In this document: positions 45,507 through 55,054 of the stretch, one piece after another
Numbering within the stretch: position 1 is the stretch's first letter
How the letters are laid out: each line of letters starts with the position of its first letter
Assembly: GCA_019670725.1 (NCBI GenBank)
Contig: AP024629.1
Location: 3,968,001-4,032,000, forward strand
DNA from: Alphaproteobacteria bacterium SO-S41
Lineage (GTDB): Bacteria > Pseudomonadota > Alphaproteobacteria > Micropepsales > Micropepsaceae
Length of the DNA: 64,000 nucleotides
Direction of reading: 5' to 3'
Translations under genes and position numbers: made by a program
The notes under the pieces: model-generated
What the model was told of the DNA's origin: nothing
The model's database searches: none
The model's input: only the letters and a program-made list of their open reading frames with translations

Positions 45507-48462
45507 GGACGCGCGTGCCTTCCGGATCGACGAAGACTGGCGCGCAGATCTCGAGCTCAAGATCGCCGCCCTGCATGCGGTCATAGGCGCGGATGCGTTC
45601 GCCGACGCGTTCGGGGCCGCGCTTGATGAAACCGAGGCCGATCCAGCGATTGAGGGCGGGTGAGAAGGCGACAGAGGTGAGGTAGCCTTCGTCGTTCTCG
45701 GGCGTTTCCGGCGCACCGATCTTGAGGAAGTGCGCGCCGGCGCGCGGGCGTTTCGTCGGATCGACGGCGCGAAAGCCGGCCAGCATGGGGCGGTCCGGGT
45801 CGATCAGCGCCGGACGTGCCGCCATGACGCGGCCGATATAGTCCTTCTTCGCCGACATCATCTTGCCGAGACCGAGATCGCGCGCGGTGGTCTGGCCGTT
45901 CAGCTCGTTGCCAGCGACATGGCCCTTCTCGATGCGGAGAACGCCAAGCGCTTCGGTGCCGTAGGGCGTGACGCCCAACCCCTCACCCGCCCACATCAGT
46001 TCATGCGCGAGCGCGTCGCCGTATTGCGCAGGCACGGCGATCTCGTAGGCGCGCTCGCCGGAGAAGGAGACGCGGAAGAGGCGCGCGGGAATCCCGCCGA
46101 GATCGAAGATTCGCGCGGCGAGATAGGGTACGACTTCATCGGAGACATCGCCGAGCAGGCGCTCAAGCAATGCGCGCGCGTTCGGGCCGGCGATGGCGAA
46201 CTGCGCCCATTGCTCGGTGACCGAGGCGAGGCGGACGTCGAGCTGCGGCCACAGGACCTGACGCGCCAACTCCAGATGGTGCATCACCTTCGCGGCATTG
46301 GCCGTCGTGGTGGACATGACCCATTCGTTTTCGCTCAGCCGCGCGGTGGTGCCGTCGTCCATGACGAAGCCGTCCTCGCGCAGCATCAGTCCGTAGCGCA
46401 GCTTGCCGACGGGGAGTGTCGAGAAGGTGTTGCAATAGACGCGGTCGAGGAAGGCGCCGACATCGCGGCCGAAGAGCGCGATCTTGCCGAGCGTGGAGAC
46501 GTCGCAGATACCGACCGCGCTACGCACCGCGGCGGCCTCGCGGCTGACGCTGTCGAGCCAGGTCTTTTCGCCGGGGCGCGGATACCACTGCGCGCGCAGC
46601 CACGGGCCTGCTTCGATGAAGACCGCACCTTCCGACGCCGCCCAGCGATGCGAGGGCGTGAGGCGTGTCGGCTTTAGATGCTTGCCGCGATGCAGCCCGG
46701 CGAGCGCGCCGAACGCCACCGGCCGTTCAGGCGGCCGGGCGCGCGTCGCACCGGTCTCGGCGATGCCGCGTCCGGTGAGCGCCGCCAGCATGGCGAGGCC
46801 GTTGACGTTCGACGTGCGCCCCTGATCGGTCGCCATGCCGAGCGTGGTGTAGCGCTTGAGGTGTTCGACGGAGGTGAAGCCTTCGCGCACCGAGAGCGCG
46901 AGATCACTGGCGGTCACGTCGTTCTGGAAGTCGACGAAGGCCTTGGTGCGGGACGCCGCAACCTGCCAGAGCGGTGCGACGGCGAAGCTTTCGTCGCTGG
47001 CGCGGGGCAGCGGTGCCGGTGCGGCGGTGAAGCCTGCCGCATCGGCCGCCGTCGCACCCTTCGCGGCGCCGTCGGCGAGCGCTTCGGCGGTCGTCATCAT
47101 GCCGTTCGCGGCGCCGGCGACGGTAAGACCAGCCGGGAGGTCAGCGGGCAGGAGGAAGGCGGCATGGCGTTCCGACCATTGCGGCTTGCCGCCAAGATGT
47201 GTCGCGAGGCCGAGCTGCGGATTCCAGCCGCCGGAGACGGCGAGCGCATCGGCGTCGAGGGCGATGCGGCCCTTGGGCGTCGCGATCTGCAACGAGGTGA
47301 GACCGTAGCCGCCTTTGGCGTCCGCGACCGCAGCGCTGAGTTCGACACGGGCATTGCCGGCCTTGGCGCGGATGTGGTCGGCGACCTCAGCGCGGGAATC
47401 GATGACGGCTACGAGATCGACGCCGGCGGCGCGCAGGTCAGCGGCGGTGGTCCAGGCGTCGTCATTGTTGGCGAAGAACGCGACGCGTCGGCCTGGCGCG
47501 ACGCTGAAGCGGTTGAGATAGGTACGGACCGCCCCTGCCATCATGACACCTGGCTTGTCGTTGCCACCGAAGACAATGGGGCGCTCGACCGCGCCGGTTG
47601 CCAGCACCGCTGTTTTCGCGACGATGCGCCAGAAGCGCTGGCGGGGCTGGCCGAAGGGCGGTTCGAGCAGATGGTCGGCCACGCGCTCCAGCGCCGCATA
47701 GGTGCCGCCGTCATAGACGCCGACAACGGCCGTGCGCCGCATGACGCGGACGTTCGGCAGCGCTTCCAGTTCGGTGGCGATGGCGGCGGCCCATATCGCG
47801 GCGGGTTGGCCGTCGATCTCGGTGCGTTCAGCATTGAGGCGGCCGCCGAGGACGAAATCCTCGTCGCAGAGGATGACCCGCGCGCCGCTGCGACCAGCGG
47901 TCAGAGCGGCTATCAGGCCCGCCGGGCCGCCGCCGATGACAAGCACGTCGCAGAAGGCGAAAGCCTTCTCATAGGTGTCGGGGTCCTCGACGCCGCTGGC
48001 GCGGCCGAGGCCGGCGGCGCGGCGGATGGCGGGCTCGTAGACCTTCTCCCAGAAGGCCGCCGGCCACATGAAGGTCTTGTAGTAGAAGCCCGCCGACGCC
48101 GCCGATCCCGCGAGACGCGCCGCGGCGCCGATGTCGAAGCGGAGCGAGGGCCAGCGATTCTGGCTGGCGGCTTCCAGGCCATCGAAGAGTTCCGCCGTGG
48201 TCGCCTTGGTGTTCGGCTCGCGCCGCGCGCCGCTGCGCAGTTCGACGAGGGCGTTCGGTTCTTCAGGCCCGGCGGTCAGCACGCCGCGCGGCCGGTGATA
48301 TTTGAACGAACGGCCGACGACGCGATGTCCATTGGCGAGCAGCGCGGAAGCGAGCGTGTCGCCTGCGAAACCCGTGAGCGACGTGCCGTCGAAACGAAAG
48401 GACAGCGCTTGCGCGCGGTCGATCGCGCCGCCGGTGGGGAGGCGGTACGGGCCGACGCTCAT
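45499..48462 (-). CDS. soxA: Sarcosine oxidase alpha subunit / N-methylglutamate dehydrogenase MgdC-like
   Basis: This is a 987-residue subunit. The N-terminal 100 residues have the ferredoxin-like fold of the family (LSFRFDGTSLTGFAGDTLAS). A dinucleotide-binding domain follows (CDVLVIGGGPAGLIAALTAG), and the C-terminal third is a GcvT-like tetrahydrofolate-binding domain (VGICDVSTLGKIALFGRDVG, AYEIAVPAQYGDALAHELMW). It takes the methyl group released from the N-methyl amino acid to folate. Length equals known SoxA (about 965-1005). The start overlaps the soxD stop by 4 nt. Confidence 0.9.
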   Translation of the reverse strand: MSVGPYRLPTGGAIDRAQALSFRFDGTSLTGFAGDTLASALLANGHRVVGRSFKYHRPRGVLTAGPEEPNALVELRSGARREPNTKATTAELFDGLEAASQNRWPSLRFDIGAAARLAGSAASAGFYYKTFMWPAAFWEKVYEPAIRRAAGLGRASGVEDPDTYEKAFAFCDVLVIGGGPAGLIAALTAGRSGARVILCDEDFVLGGRLNAERTEIDGQPAAIWAAAIATELEALPNVRVMRRTAVVGVYDGGTYAALERVADHLLEPPFGQPRQRFWRIVAKTAVLATGAVERPIVFGGNDKPGVMMAGAVRTYLNRFSVAPGRRVAFFANNDDAWTTAADLRAAGVDLVAVIDSRAEVADHIRAKAGNARVELSAAVADAKGGYGLTSLQIATPKGRIALDADALAVSGGWNPQLGLATHLGGKPQWSERHAAFLLPADLPAGLTVAGAANGMMTTAEALADGAAKGATAADAAGFTAAPAPLPRASDESFAVAPLWQVAASRTKAFVDFQNDVTASDLALSVREGFTSVEHLKRYTTLGMATDQGRTSNVNGLAMLAALTGRGIAETGATRARPPERPVAFGALAGLHRGKHLKPTRLTPSHRWAASEGAVFIEAGPWLRAQWYPRPGEKTWLDSVSREAAAVRSAVGICDVSTLGKIALFGRDVGAFLDRVYCNTFSTLPVGKLRYGLMLREDGFVMDDGTTARLSENEWVMSTTTANAAKVMHHLELARQVLWPQLDVRLASVTEQWAQFAIAGPNARALLERLLGDVSDEVVPYLAARIFDLGGIPARLFRVSFSGERAYEIAVPAQYGDALAHELMWAGEGLGVTPYGTEALGVLRIEKGHVAGNELNGQTTARDLGLGKMMSAKKDYIGRVMAARPALIDPDRPMLAGFRAVDPTKRPRAGAHFLKIGAPETPENDEGYLTSVAFSPALNRWIGLGFIKRGPERVGERIRAYDRMQGGDLELEICAPVFVDPEGTRVHG

Positions 48463-48710
48463 GGCGCGGCCTCCTCCGCAAACAGAACCTCATGCGTCCG
48501 CGTATCGCGCGTCACGGTGAGCCAGAGGCGGCAACCGCTCGCGTGATACCAGCGCTCGCGGTGCGGTCCCGCGGGGTTGGCGCGGAGATAGACGTAGTCG
48601 AACACCGCCGTTGCATCGCTCGTCTCGGCCGGGCGCACCGGTGCGGCATCGCCGAGATAGGCGAACTCGGAGAGGTCGCGCGGGCCGCAGAAGGGACAGG
48701 GAATGCGCAT
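48459..48710 (-). CDS. soxD: Sarcosine oxidase delta subunit / MgdB-like
   Basis: This 83-residue subunit has the zinc-binding CPFCGPRD near the N-terminus and a later cysteine and histidine in YHASGCRLWLTVTRDT, as in SoxD. It is structural. The start at 48710 overlaps the soxB stop by 1 nt (TGATG). A longer frame upstream lies in the soxB region and is not used. The order soxB-soxD-soxA-soxG is the usual one. Confidence 0.88.
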   Translation of the reverse strand: MRIPCPFCGPRDLSEFAYLGDAAPVRPAETSDATAVFDYVYLRANPAGPHRERWYHASGCRLWLTVTRDTRTHEVLFAEEAAP

Positions 48711-49960
48711 CAGTGCAGGTTCGCCTGGGCGCCCTGGCCCTTCTCGTCGATGAGATGGCCGGTGCGGAAACGATCGAGCCGCAGCGCCGTCGCGGCCGGG
48801 TGCGGCTCGCCCTTCGCGATCAAATGGGCATAGGCGAGGCCGGACCCTGGGATCGCCTTGAAGCCGCCATAACACCAGCCGGCATTGAGGAAGAGGCCGT
48901 CGATGGGCGTCCGGTCGATGATGGGCGAGCCGTCCATCGACATATCCATGATGCCGCCCCAGCTGCGCAGCATGCGCAGCCGCCCGGTCATCGGCATCAG
49001 GCCCATCGCTTCCTCGGCGACGTCCTCGACGACGTGGAGATTGCCGCGCTGGGCATAGGAGTTGTAGCCGTCGATGTCGCCGCCGAAGACGAGGCCGCCT
49101 TTGTCGGACTGGCTGATATAGAAATGCCCCGCGCCGAAGGTGATGACGCCGGGGATCAGCGGCTTCAGCCCCTCCGATACGAAAGCCTGCAACACGTGGC
49201 TTTCGATGGGCAGGCGCAGTCCCGCCATGGAAGCGACCTGGGACGTTGAACCCGCCACCGCCATCGCGACCTTCTTCGCGGCGATAAAGCCGCGCGTAGT
49301 TTCGACGCCCTCAACGACGCCGTTCGCGATGCGGATGCCCGTCACCGCGCAGTTCTGGACGATATCGACGCCGCGATCGCTGGCACCGCGGGCATAGCCC
49401 CAGGCGACGGCGTCGTGCCGCACCGTGCCGCCGCGGCGCTGCAGCAGCCCGCCCTGGATGGGGAAGCGCGCGTTATCGAAGTCGAGAAAAGGACACATAC
49501 GCTGCACCGCCTTGCGGTCCAGCAATTCGGCTTCGACGCCATGCAGCCGCATCGCATTGCCGCGCCGAGCGAAGGCGTCGCGCTGCGCATCGGTGTGGCA
49601 GAGGTTGAGCACGCCGCGCTGGCTGACCATGGCGTTATAGTTGAGGTCGCGCTCCAACCCCTCCCACAGCTTCATCGAGAGTTCGTAGAGCGGGATGTTG
49701 CCGGGCAGGAGATAGTTGGAGCGCACGATGGTCGTGTTGCGTCCGACATTGCCGGAGCCGATCCAGCTCTTCTCCAGCACCGCGATATTGGTGAGGCCGT
49801 GGTTCTTGGCGAGGTAGTAGGCCGTCGCGAGGCCATGCCCGCCGCCGCCGATGATCACGGCGTCGTAAGCGGCTTTCGGTTCCGCGTCGCGCCAATGGGG
49901 CGTCCAGCCGCGATTGCCGCGCAGCGCCTCGCGGGCGATGGAGAGGAAGGAGAAGCGCAT
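48710..49960 (-). CDS. soxB: Sarcosine oxidase beta subunit / N-methylglutamate dehydrogenase MgdA-like
   Basis: This 416-residue flavoprotein oxidises the N-methyl amino acid. The FAD site is YDAVIIGGGGHGLATAYYLA, and SGNVGRNTTIVRSNY is conserved in SoxB. Further family segments are GYARGASDRGVDI and AGWCYGGFKAIPGSG. The frame continues far upstream over the divergent regulator gene, but the ATG at 49960 gives the usual length (405-420 residues). It starts the leftward soxBDAG operon and faces a GlxA/GbdR-type regulator. Substrate choice between sarcosine and N-methylglutamate cannot be read off by eye. Confidence 0.9.
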   Translation of the reverse strand: MRFSFLSIAREALRGNRGWTPHWRDAEPKAAYDAVIIGGGGHGLATAYYLAKNHGLTNIAVLEKSWIGSGNVGRNTTIVRSNYLLPGNIPLYELSMKLWEGLERDLNYNAMVSQRGVLNLCHTDAQRDAFARRGNAMRLHGVEAELLDRKAVQRMCPFLDFDNARFPIQGGLLQRRGGTVRHDAVAWGYARGASDRGVDIVQNCAVTGIRIANGVVEGVETTRGFIAAKKVAMAVAGSTSQVASMAGLRLPIESHVLQAFVSEGLKPLIPGVITFGAGHFYISQSDKGGLVFGGDIDGYNSYAQRGNLHVVEDVAEEAMGLMPMTGRLRMLRSWGGIMDMSMDGSPIIDRTPIDGLFLNAGWCYGGFKAIPGSGLAYAHLIAKGEPHPAATALRLDRFRTGHLIDEKGQGAQANLH

Positions 49961-50011
49961 CCGAACCCTGCGTTGAGCGCTTCGACTATCCGCTGGCGGC
50001 CCGCACAGCGC

Positions 50012-50986
50012 GTGTCTATAAACGACACTGTCTTGACCAAAAACGACATCACGCCGCGCATCGTCGGGTTGCTGCTGATCCCGGGGTTTGCGCTCTTTTC
50101 CTACGCTGCGGCGGTGGAGCCGTTGCGGGCGGCCAATATCCTGTCGGGGCGGACGCTCTACCGCTGGCTGCATCTCACACCGGACGGCGACGCCTCGGCA
50201 TCGTCGAACGGCGTCGCCATCGCGGCCGACCGGGCAGTGTTGGAAGCGGCGGGACTGGACGTGCTGTTGGTCTGCGCGGGCGGCAATCCCGCCGCCTATC
50301 GCGATCGCGCGACGCTGCGCTGGCTGCGCAGCCTCGGCCGCCAGGGGCTGGCGATCGGCGGGGTTTCGGGCGGCCCCTATCTGCTGGCTCGCGCGGGGCT
50401 GCTGGACGGGCGGTGCTGCACGATTCACTGGGAGCACGAGGCCTCGTTCGCCGAGGCGTTTCCGCAGCTCGACCTCAGACGGACGCTCTACGAGATCGAC
50501 GGCAACCGGATGACCTGCGCGGGGGGCGTGGCGGCGCTCGACATGATGTCGGCGATGATCGAGCGCGACCACGGCGCGGCGCTGGGGCGGCGGGTCAGTG
50601 AATGGTTCTTGCAGACGAAGCGGCGGCAGGGCGGCGATGCGCAGCGCATGTCCCTGCGGGAACGCACCGGCGTCGTCAGCCCAGCCGTCCTCGCGGCGCT
50701 TTCCGCGATGGAGGCGCATGTCGAAGAGCCCCTTGGTGCGGCCGGCCTCACCACGGCGGCCGGGGTGGGATACCGGCAGTTGGAGCGCCTCTTCCACACC
50801 CATCTCGGCGAGACCGTCTCGCGGCGCTACCGGAAGATCAGGCTGGAACGGGCGCGGACGCTGCTGGCCGAGACCGCGATGCCGGTGATGGAGGTCGCGG
50901 CGGCCTGCGGCTTCACGAGCGCCAGCCATTTCTCGCGGGTCTTCACCGCGCAGTTCGGCAAGGCGCCGGGCCGTTTCCGGCTGTAA
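50012..50986 (+). CDS. GlxA/GbdR-family AraC-type regulator
   Basis: This is a 324-residue regulator with an N-terminal DJ-1/PfpI-like domain (VGLLLIPGFALFSYAAAVEP, LDVLLVCAGG, AIGGVSGGPYLLARAGLLDG) and a C-terminal AraC helix-turn-helix pair (AGVGYRQLERLFHTHLGETV, MEVAAACGFTSASHFSRVFT). This group includes GbdR and SouR, which control betaine and sarcosine breakdown, and rhizobial GlxA. It is divergent from soxB, so control of soxBDAG is likely. The start is uncertain: GTG 50012 or TTG 50033; neither has a good ribosome site. Confidence 0.87.
   Translation: MSINDTVLTKNDITPRIVGLLLIPGFALFSYAAAVEPLRAANILSGRTLYRWLHLTPDGDASASSNGVAIAADRAVLEAAGLDVLLVCAGGNPAAYRDRATLRWLRSLGRQGLAIGGVSGGPYLLARAGLLDGRCCTIHWEHEASFAEAFPQLDLRRTLYEIDGNRMTCAGGVAALDMMSAMIERDHGAALGRRVSEWFLQTKRRQGGDAQRMSLRERTGVVSPAVLAALSAMEAHVEEPLGAAGLTTAAGVGYRQLERLFHTHLGETVSRRYRKIRLERARTLLAETAMPVMEVAAACGFTSASHFSRVFTAQFGKAPGRFRL
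50020..50048 (+). promoter_or_regulatory. Direct repeats AAACGACA next to the soxB promoter
   Basis: AAACGACA occurs at 50020-50027 and 50041-50048, 21 bp apart, about two helical turns. This spacing is usual for AraC-type half-sites. The repeats lie between soxB and its likely regulator and overlap the first codons of the latter, which may mean that its true start is further downstream. Confidence 0.4.
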
Positions 50987-51023
50987 CCGCCGGCGCGAAG
51001 GTTGTTGTCAAACCCCCCTCGTC

Positions 51024-51044
51024 ATGTGAACGTCAGTCACATTG
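51024..51044 (+). promoter_or_regulatory. Inverted repeat ATGTGA-N7-TCACAT before the second GPH transporter
   Basis: The arms ATGTGA (51024-51029) and TCACAT (51037-51042) lie 29 bp before the transporter ATG. The part GTCAGTCACATTG (51032-51044) matches 12 of 13 bases with GTCATTCACATTG (55055-55067) in front of the TonB-dependent receptor gene. A common regulator is an inference. Confidence 0.45.
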
Positions 51045-51070
51045 AACGCCGATCCATCGGGGGACCAGGC

Positions 51071-52489
51071 ATGACGAAGACGACAGAACCCGTCGACAAG
51101 CCGCTTTCTCTGGCGCGGCTGACGATCTTCGGCTTTCCGGCCCTGCCCCATGCCTTCGTCGCGGGCGCGCTCTATTCGATCCTGCCGGCCTACTACGCCG
51201 CCAACACGACGGTCTCGCTGGCGGCCATCGGCGCCATCGCGGGCGCCAGCCGGATCTTCGACGCGCTCAACGATCCGATCGTCGGCTATCTCTCCGACCG
51301 CACCAAAACGCGGCTGGGCGCGCGCAAGCCTTGGCTGCTGGGCGCGATCTTCTTCTGCGTCCTGTCGATCACGCAGCTCTTCCAGCCGCCGGCCGACGCC
51401 ACGATCATCTATTTCGCGTGGTGGTCGACGGTGCTCTACACGGGCTTCACGATGTTCGAAATTCCGCGCTCCGCCTGGAGCGCCGAGCTCAGCCGTGACT
51501 ATCACGAGCGAACGCGCATCATGACCTATGTCGCGCTGTTCAACATCGCCGGCAGCCTCAGCTTCTATGCCGTGCCGATCGTAACTTCGATCCTCACCGG
51601 CAGCACCACGCAGATAACGGGTGAGACGCTCGGCCTGATTTCCTGGATCTACATGGTGGTGATGCCGATCGGCCTCATCGCGGCGATCATCTTCGTCCCC
51701 TCGGGCCGCCAGGTGACGAGCCAGCCGGCGACCATGAAGGGCGTCTTTGCCTCGCTGTGGCGGTCAAAGCCGCTGCTGCGCTACTGCACCATCGTGACGG
51801 CCTGGGGCCTTGGCCAAGGCGCGCTGATCGGCACGGTCTTCATCTTCCAGACCGACTATATGGGCCTCGGCGATTATTTCGTCTTCATCATGATCACCCT
51901 GTTCGCATCGTCGATCCTCGCACTGCCGGTGTGGAACCGGGTGCTGAAGACGATGGATCGCCACCGGCTGTGGGCGCTCTGCGTCGCCCTGCCCGCGCTG
52001 GCGGCGCCGCTGATCCTCTTTTTCGAACCCGGCCCCTCCGCGTTCATCCCGGCGCTCATCTTCGCGGCGTTCAAGGGGTTCATGAGCTCCCCGGCCAATT
52101 TCGTGCCGACCGCCGTGCTCAGCGACGTCATCGACTACGACACGATGAAGACCGGCACGAACAAGGCCGCGAATTTCTTCGCCTTCAAGAACATCCTGGA
52201 AAAGATCGCCATGGCCATCGGCGGCGCGATCGCCTTCGGCATCATGGACGCGATGGGCTACCAGATCGGCAAGACGAACGACGACACGGCCAATATGGGC
52301 CTGCTGATCGCCTATATGGCCATGCCCATCGCGTTCCATCTGCTGACGGCGGCGCTCGCCTGGCACTTCCCGATCAGCGCGGCGAAACACAAGATCATCC
52401 AGCGCCGGCTGGAAAGCCGCCGCGCCCCGGTCGAACCGGAGCCCGAGCTGGACGTCACCATCGACGCCCAACCGATTCCCGCGGCCTGA
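51071..52489 (+). CDS. GPH-family MFS transporter
   Basis: This 472-residue symporter has twelve hydrophobic segments and the GPH signature FDALNDPIVGYLSDRTKTRL followed by RKPWLLGAIFFCVLSITQLF. It has the same family features as the transporter at 19965-21446 but is clearly different in sequence. A GGGGGA ribosome site precedes the ATG. It lies beside and convergent with a TonB-dependent receptor gene, and both promoters share a 13-bp motif. The receptor may bring the compound across the outer membrane and this protein across the inner one. The solute is unknown. Confidence 0.88.
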   Translation: MTKTTEPVDKPLSLARLTIFGFPALPHAFVAGALYSILPAYYAANTTVSLAAIGAIAGASRIFDALNDPIVGYLSDRTKTRLGARKPWLLGAIFFCVLSITQLFQPPADATIIYFAWWSTVLYTGFTMFEIPRSAWSAELSRDYHERTRIMTYVALFNIAGSLSFYAVPIVTSILTGSTTQITGETLGLISWIYMVVMPIGLIAAIIFVPSGRQVTSQPATMKGVFASLWRSKPLLRYCTIVTAWGLGQGALIGTVFIFQTDYMGLGDYFVFIMITLFASSILALPVWNRVLKTMDRHRLWALCVALPALAAPLILFFEPGPSAFIPALIFAAFKGFMSSPANFVPTAVLSDVIDYDTMKTGTNKAANFFAFKNILEKIAMAIGGAIAFGIMDAMGYQIGKTNDDTANMGLLIAYMAMPIAFHLLTAALAWHFPISAAKHKIIQRRLESRRAPVEPEPELDVTIDAQPIPAA

Positions 52490-52523
52490 GCAGGCGACGG
52501 AAGCACCCGCTTCCGTTCTACGC

Positions 52524-52631
52524 CGTCATCCTGAGGAGCGGCCGTCAGGCCGCGTCTCGAAGGACGCACGCTGCGTCAGCGTGCGTGGTTCGAGGCTCCG
52601 CGCCTGCGGCGCTGCGCACCTCACCATGACG
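52524..52631. repeat. Dispersed intergenic inverted repeat, type C
   Basis: It begins CGTCATCCTGAGGAGCGG and ends CACCATGACG, so the ends are complementary (CGTCATC against a degenerate CATGACG). Inside are palindromes GCGGCCGTCAGGCCGC and CGCACGCTGCGTCAGCGTGCG. Such elements with a CTCGAAGGACG part are known between genes of many alphaproteobacteria. It fills the gap between the transporter and the TonB-receptor terminator and holds no gene. Confidence 0.75.
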
Positions 52632-52650
52632 GGGAGAAGTGCGAGCCCTC

Positions 52651-52685
52651 AAAGAAAACGCCCGCCGCGGGTGACGCGGCGGGCG
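52651..52685 (-). terminator. Intrinsic terminator of the TonB-dependent receptor gene
   Basis: A perfect 11-bp stem CGCCCGCCGCG/CGCGGCGGGCG (52659-52685) with a 5-base loop is followed, on the minus strand, by TTTTCTTT (52658-52651). It begins 27 nt after the receptor stop codon. Confidence 0.85.
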
Positions 52686-52711
52686 AGAGAAGCGGCGGGG
52701 AGCCGCCAGGA

Positions 52712-54982
52712 TCAGAAGTTGTGCGTGATCTCGATGCCGGCCGTGCGGCCGACGCTCGTGTTGGTGCCGCCGTTGTAATAGAAGAACTGGTGGATGTGCT
52801 CGTCGAGCGCGTTGTCGACATAGGCCGTGACGCGCGTCTGGTCGTTGATGACGACACCGGCGGTGAGGTCGATCTTGGTCATCGTGTCGTACGGGTCGAC
52901 GCGATAGTAGTCGCCGAGGATGCCGCCGCTCTCATACCGCAGCATCGCGCTGCCCACGAAACGGAGCGTGTCCGAGATCGGAACATCCGCATCGAGCCGG
53001 AGATTGACCGTCCATTCGCGCGTGTAGGGAATGGCGAGACCGCTCAGCACCTTCTGCGTTGGCAGGCCGGGATTGGCGACGGCGTTGTCGAACTTCGCAT
53101 CGAGCCAGCCGACATTCAGTCCGCCGGTGAGCCATGAAGCGAGCTTCGCATTGACCTCGAGTTCGACGCCGTAGGTGTTGCCGGTGCCGATATTGTCGAG
53201 ATAGGTGCGATCGACGCCCGCGAGCTGCGTGGTGAGCGCCAGCAGCATGTCCTTCTGGCGCATGTAGAACAGCGCGAGATTCACGTCGAGGCGGTTGTCG
53301 AGCCAGCGCGACTTGAAGCCGATTTCATAGTTGTCCGCGCTTTCCTGGTCGTAGGGGATCGTCGCGAGCGTCGTCGGCGAGAGGTTGAAGGCGCCCGGGC
53401 GGAAGCCGGTCGTGTAGGACGCATAGAAGTTGAAGTCGTCGCTGAAGGCGTATTTCAAAACGAACGACGGCGCCGTGAAGTAGAAATCGCTCGTCATGGC
53501 GATGTCGTAGTTGGGATAGATGCCGCTCAGGATAGGCGTCAGGAATCCGACCGCCGCAGGGGGCGCGATCGAGATAATTCCCTGCTTGAAGGTCAGGTCC
53601 TTCTGGTCATGCGACCAGCGCAGACCGGCCGTCAGCTGCAGCGCGTCGTTCACCTGATAGGAAACCGAGGCGAAGGCTGAGATCGACTGCGTGTGGACGT
53701 TCGTGCCGGGCTTGGGGAAGCCAATGTAGTATTCGCCCGTGCCCATGCCCAGGAAGGTGAGATCCCGCTTGGTGTGAATGGTGCGCACGAAGTCGAAGGT
53801 TTCGTCGAAATACGAGACGCCGGCGATCCAGGTCAGGGGCTGGTCGCTCGGCGAGGTCCAAACACCTTCGACGAAGTAGCTGGACGTGCCTTCATCGCGA
53901 ATGATTTCGGTGTTGCGAACCGAGGTCGCCGTCGTGATCGGAACCGCGGTCTGGTCGGAGTCGAAGACCGCATCCAGCTTGTAGTCACGATAGGAGGCGT
54001 TCAGGTCGAACGTGCCGACCTCGGTCTCATACGAAAGCTTCTGCATGATCGTCGCCTGGTTCCAGGCGGAGATCGAGGGCGTGTCGCGGCGAATACGCTT
54101 CACGGTTTCGGGCGGCGACGTGATCGTGCCGGTCAGGATGCCCACCGGACCATAGGTGATCAGCGAGGGACCGTTGAATTTCTGATACTCGAACATCCAC
54201 TCGGCGGTGAGCTTGCTCGACAGCTCGGCCTTGATGCTCGCGCGAACGCCCTTGTCGGTGAACGCCGAAACGGGCTCGTTGAGTGTTTCGTTGTAGAGTT
54301 CGCTGTCTTCCTGGTTGAAGTACCAGGCGGCCAGGCGCACGGCGACCTTGTCGTTGACGGGCGCATTGATCGCGCCTTCGAACTGGGCGCGGTCATAGGT
54401 CCCGTAGGACGCCTTGATATAGCCGCCGAACTCGCTGGTCGGCATCGCCGAGACGACGTTCACGGCGCCGCCGACCGCGCTTCGGCCATAGAGGCCGCCC
54501 TGCGGGCCGCGCAGGACTTCGACGCGTTCGATATCGACCTGCGCGCCAAGGTTGGAGCGGTGACCGCCGGCATAGAGGCCGTTGCGGTAGAGGCCGAAAT
54601 TGGGTTCCGCCTGCACGTCCACCACGCGCATGCCGCGGATGTTGATGTAGGTATTGTTGCTCTCGGAATCTTCCTGGATGACGGCGTTCGGGACGTTGGC
54701 GATGATGTCCTGCATCTTGATGATGCCGTCATTGCGCAACTGTTCGCCGGAAAGCGCCGTCACGGTCGCGGGCACTTCGAAAAGCCGCTGCGAACGCCGG
54801 GTCGCCGTAACGACGATGGACTCGTCCGAGGCCGCCTCCGTCGTATCTTCGTCCGTCGTCGCGGTTGCGGCGGCTTGCTGAGCCGCGGCAACGGTCTGCG
54901 CCGCCATGGCGCCGCCGCTGCACATCATCGATGTCGCTGCCGAAACCAGCAGCAAACGCCTCAGCCGTACCAGATCACGCAT
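52712..54982 (-). CDS. TonB-dependent receptor
   Basis: This is a 756-residue outer-membrane gated channel for large or scarce nutrients. It has a signal peptide (LVRLRRLLLVSAATSMMCSG), a TonB-box-like SIVVTATRR, the plug domain (NIRGMRVVDVQAEP, IERVEVLRGPQGGLYGRSAV) and a long beta-barrel that ends in phenylalanine (GIEITHNF). The start at 54982 gives the signal peptide; the longer frame upstream overlaps the TetR gene. The neighbours are a GPH transporter, a TetR regulator and a class III aminotransferase. The ligand is unknown; it is of the type without a CarboxypepD_reg extension and not clearly a siderophore receptor. Confidence 0.92.
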   Translation of the reverse strand: MRDLVRLRRLLLVSAATSMMCSGGAMAAQTVAAAQQAAATATTDEDTTEAASDESIVVTATRRSQRLFEVPATVTALSGEQLRNDGIIKMQDIIANVPNAVIQEDSESNNTYINIRGMRVVDVQAEPNFGLYRNGLYAGGHRSNLGAQVDIERVEVLRGPQGGLYGRSAVGGAVNVVSAMPTSEFGGYIKASYGTYDRAQFEGAINAPVNDKVAVRLAAWYFNQEDSELYNETLNEPVSAFTDKGVRASIKAELSSKLTAEWMFEYQKFNGPSLITYGPVGILTGTITSPPETVKRIRRDTPSISAWNQATIMQKLSYETEVGTFDLNASYRDYKLDAVFDSDQTAVPITTATSVRNTEIIRDEGTSSYFVEGVWTSPSDQPLTWIAGVSYFDETFDFVRTIHTKRDLTFLGMGTGEYYIGFPKPGTNVHTQSISAFASVSYQVNDALQLTAGLRWSHDQKDLTFKQGIISIAPPAAVGFLTPILSGIYPNYDIAMTSDFYFTAPSFVLKYAFSDDFNFYASYTTGFRPGAFNLSPTTLATIPYDQESADNYEIGFKSRWLDNRLDVNLALFYMRQKDMLLALTTQLAGVDRTYLDNIGTGNTYGVELEVNAKLASWLTGGLNVGWLDAKFDNAVANPGLPTQKVLSGLAIPYTREWTVNLRLDADVPISDTLRFVGSAMLRYESGGILGDYYRVDPYDTMTKIDLTAGVVINDQTRVTAYVDNALDEHIHQFFYYNGGTNTSVGRTAGIEITHNF

Positions 54983-55054
54983 GAAAACCCCCGTCTTCAA
55001 AACTCGGCCTCTCGGTCGTACGCGGCTGCGGACGCTCCGAATTGTAATGTTACT

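Noticed and set aside
51024-51042. A CRP/FNR-type site before the GPH transporter
   Set aside because: The arms TGTGA and TCACA are 7 bp apart instead of 6, and the similar repeats at 13.1 kb have 3 bp, so a CRP-type protein is unlikely for both.
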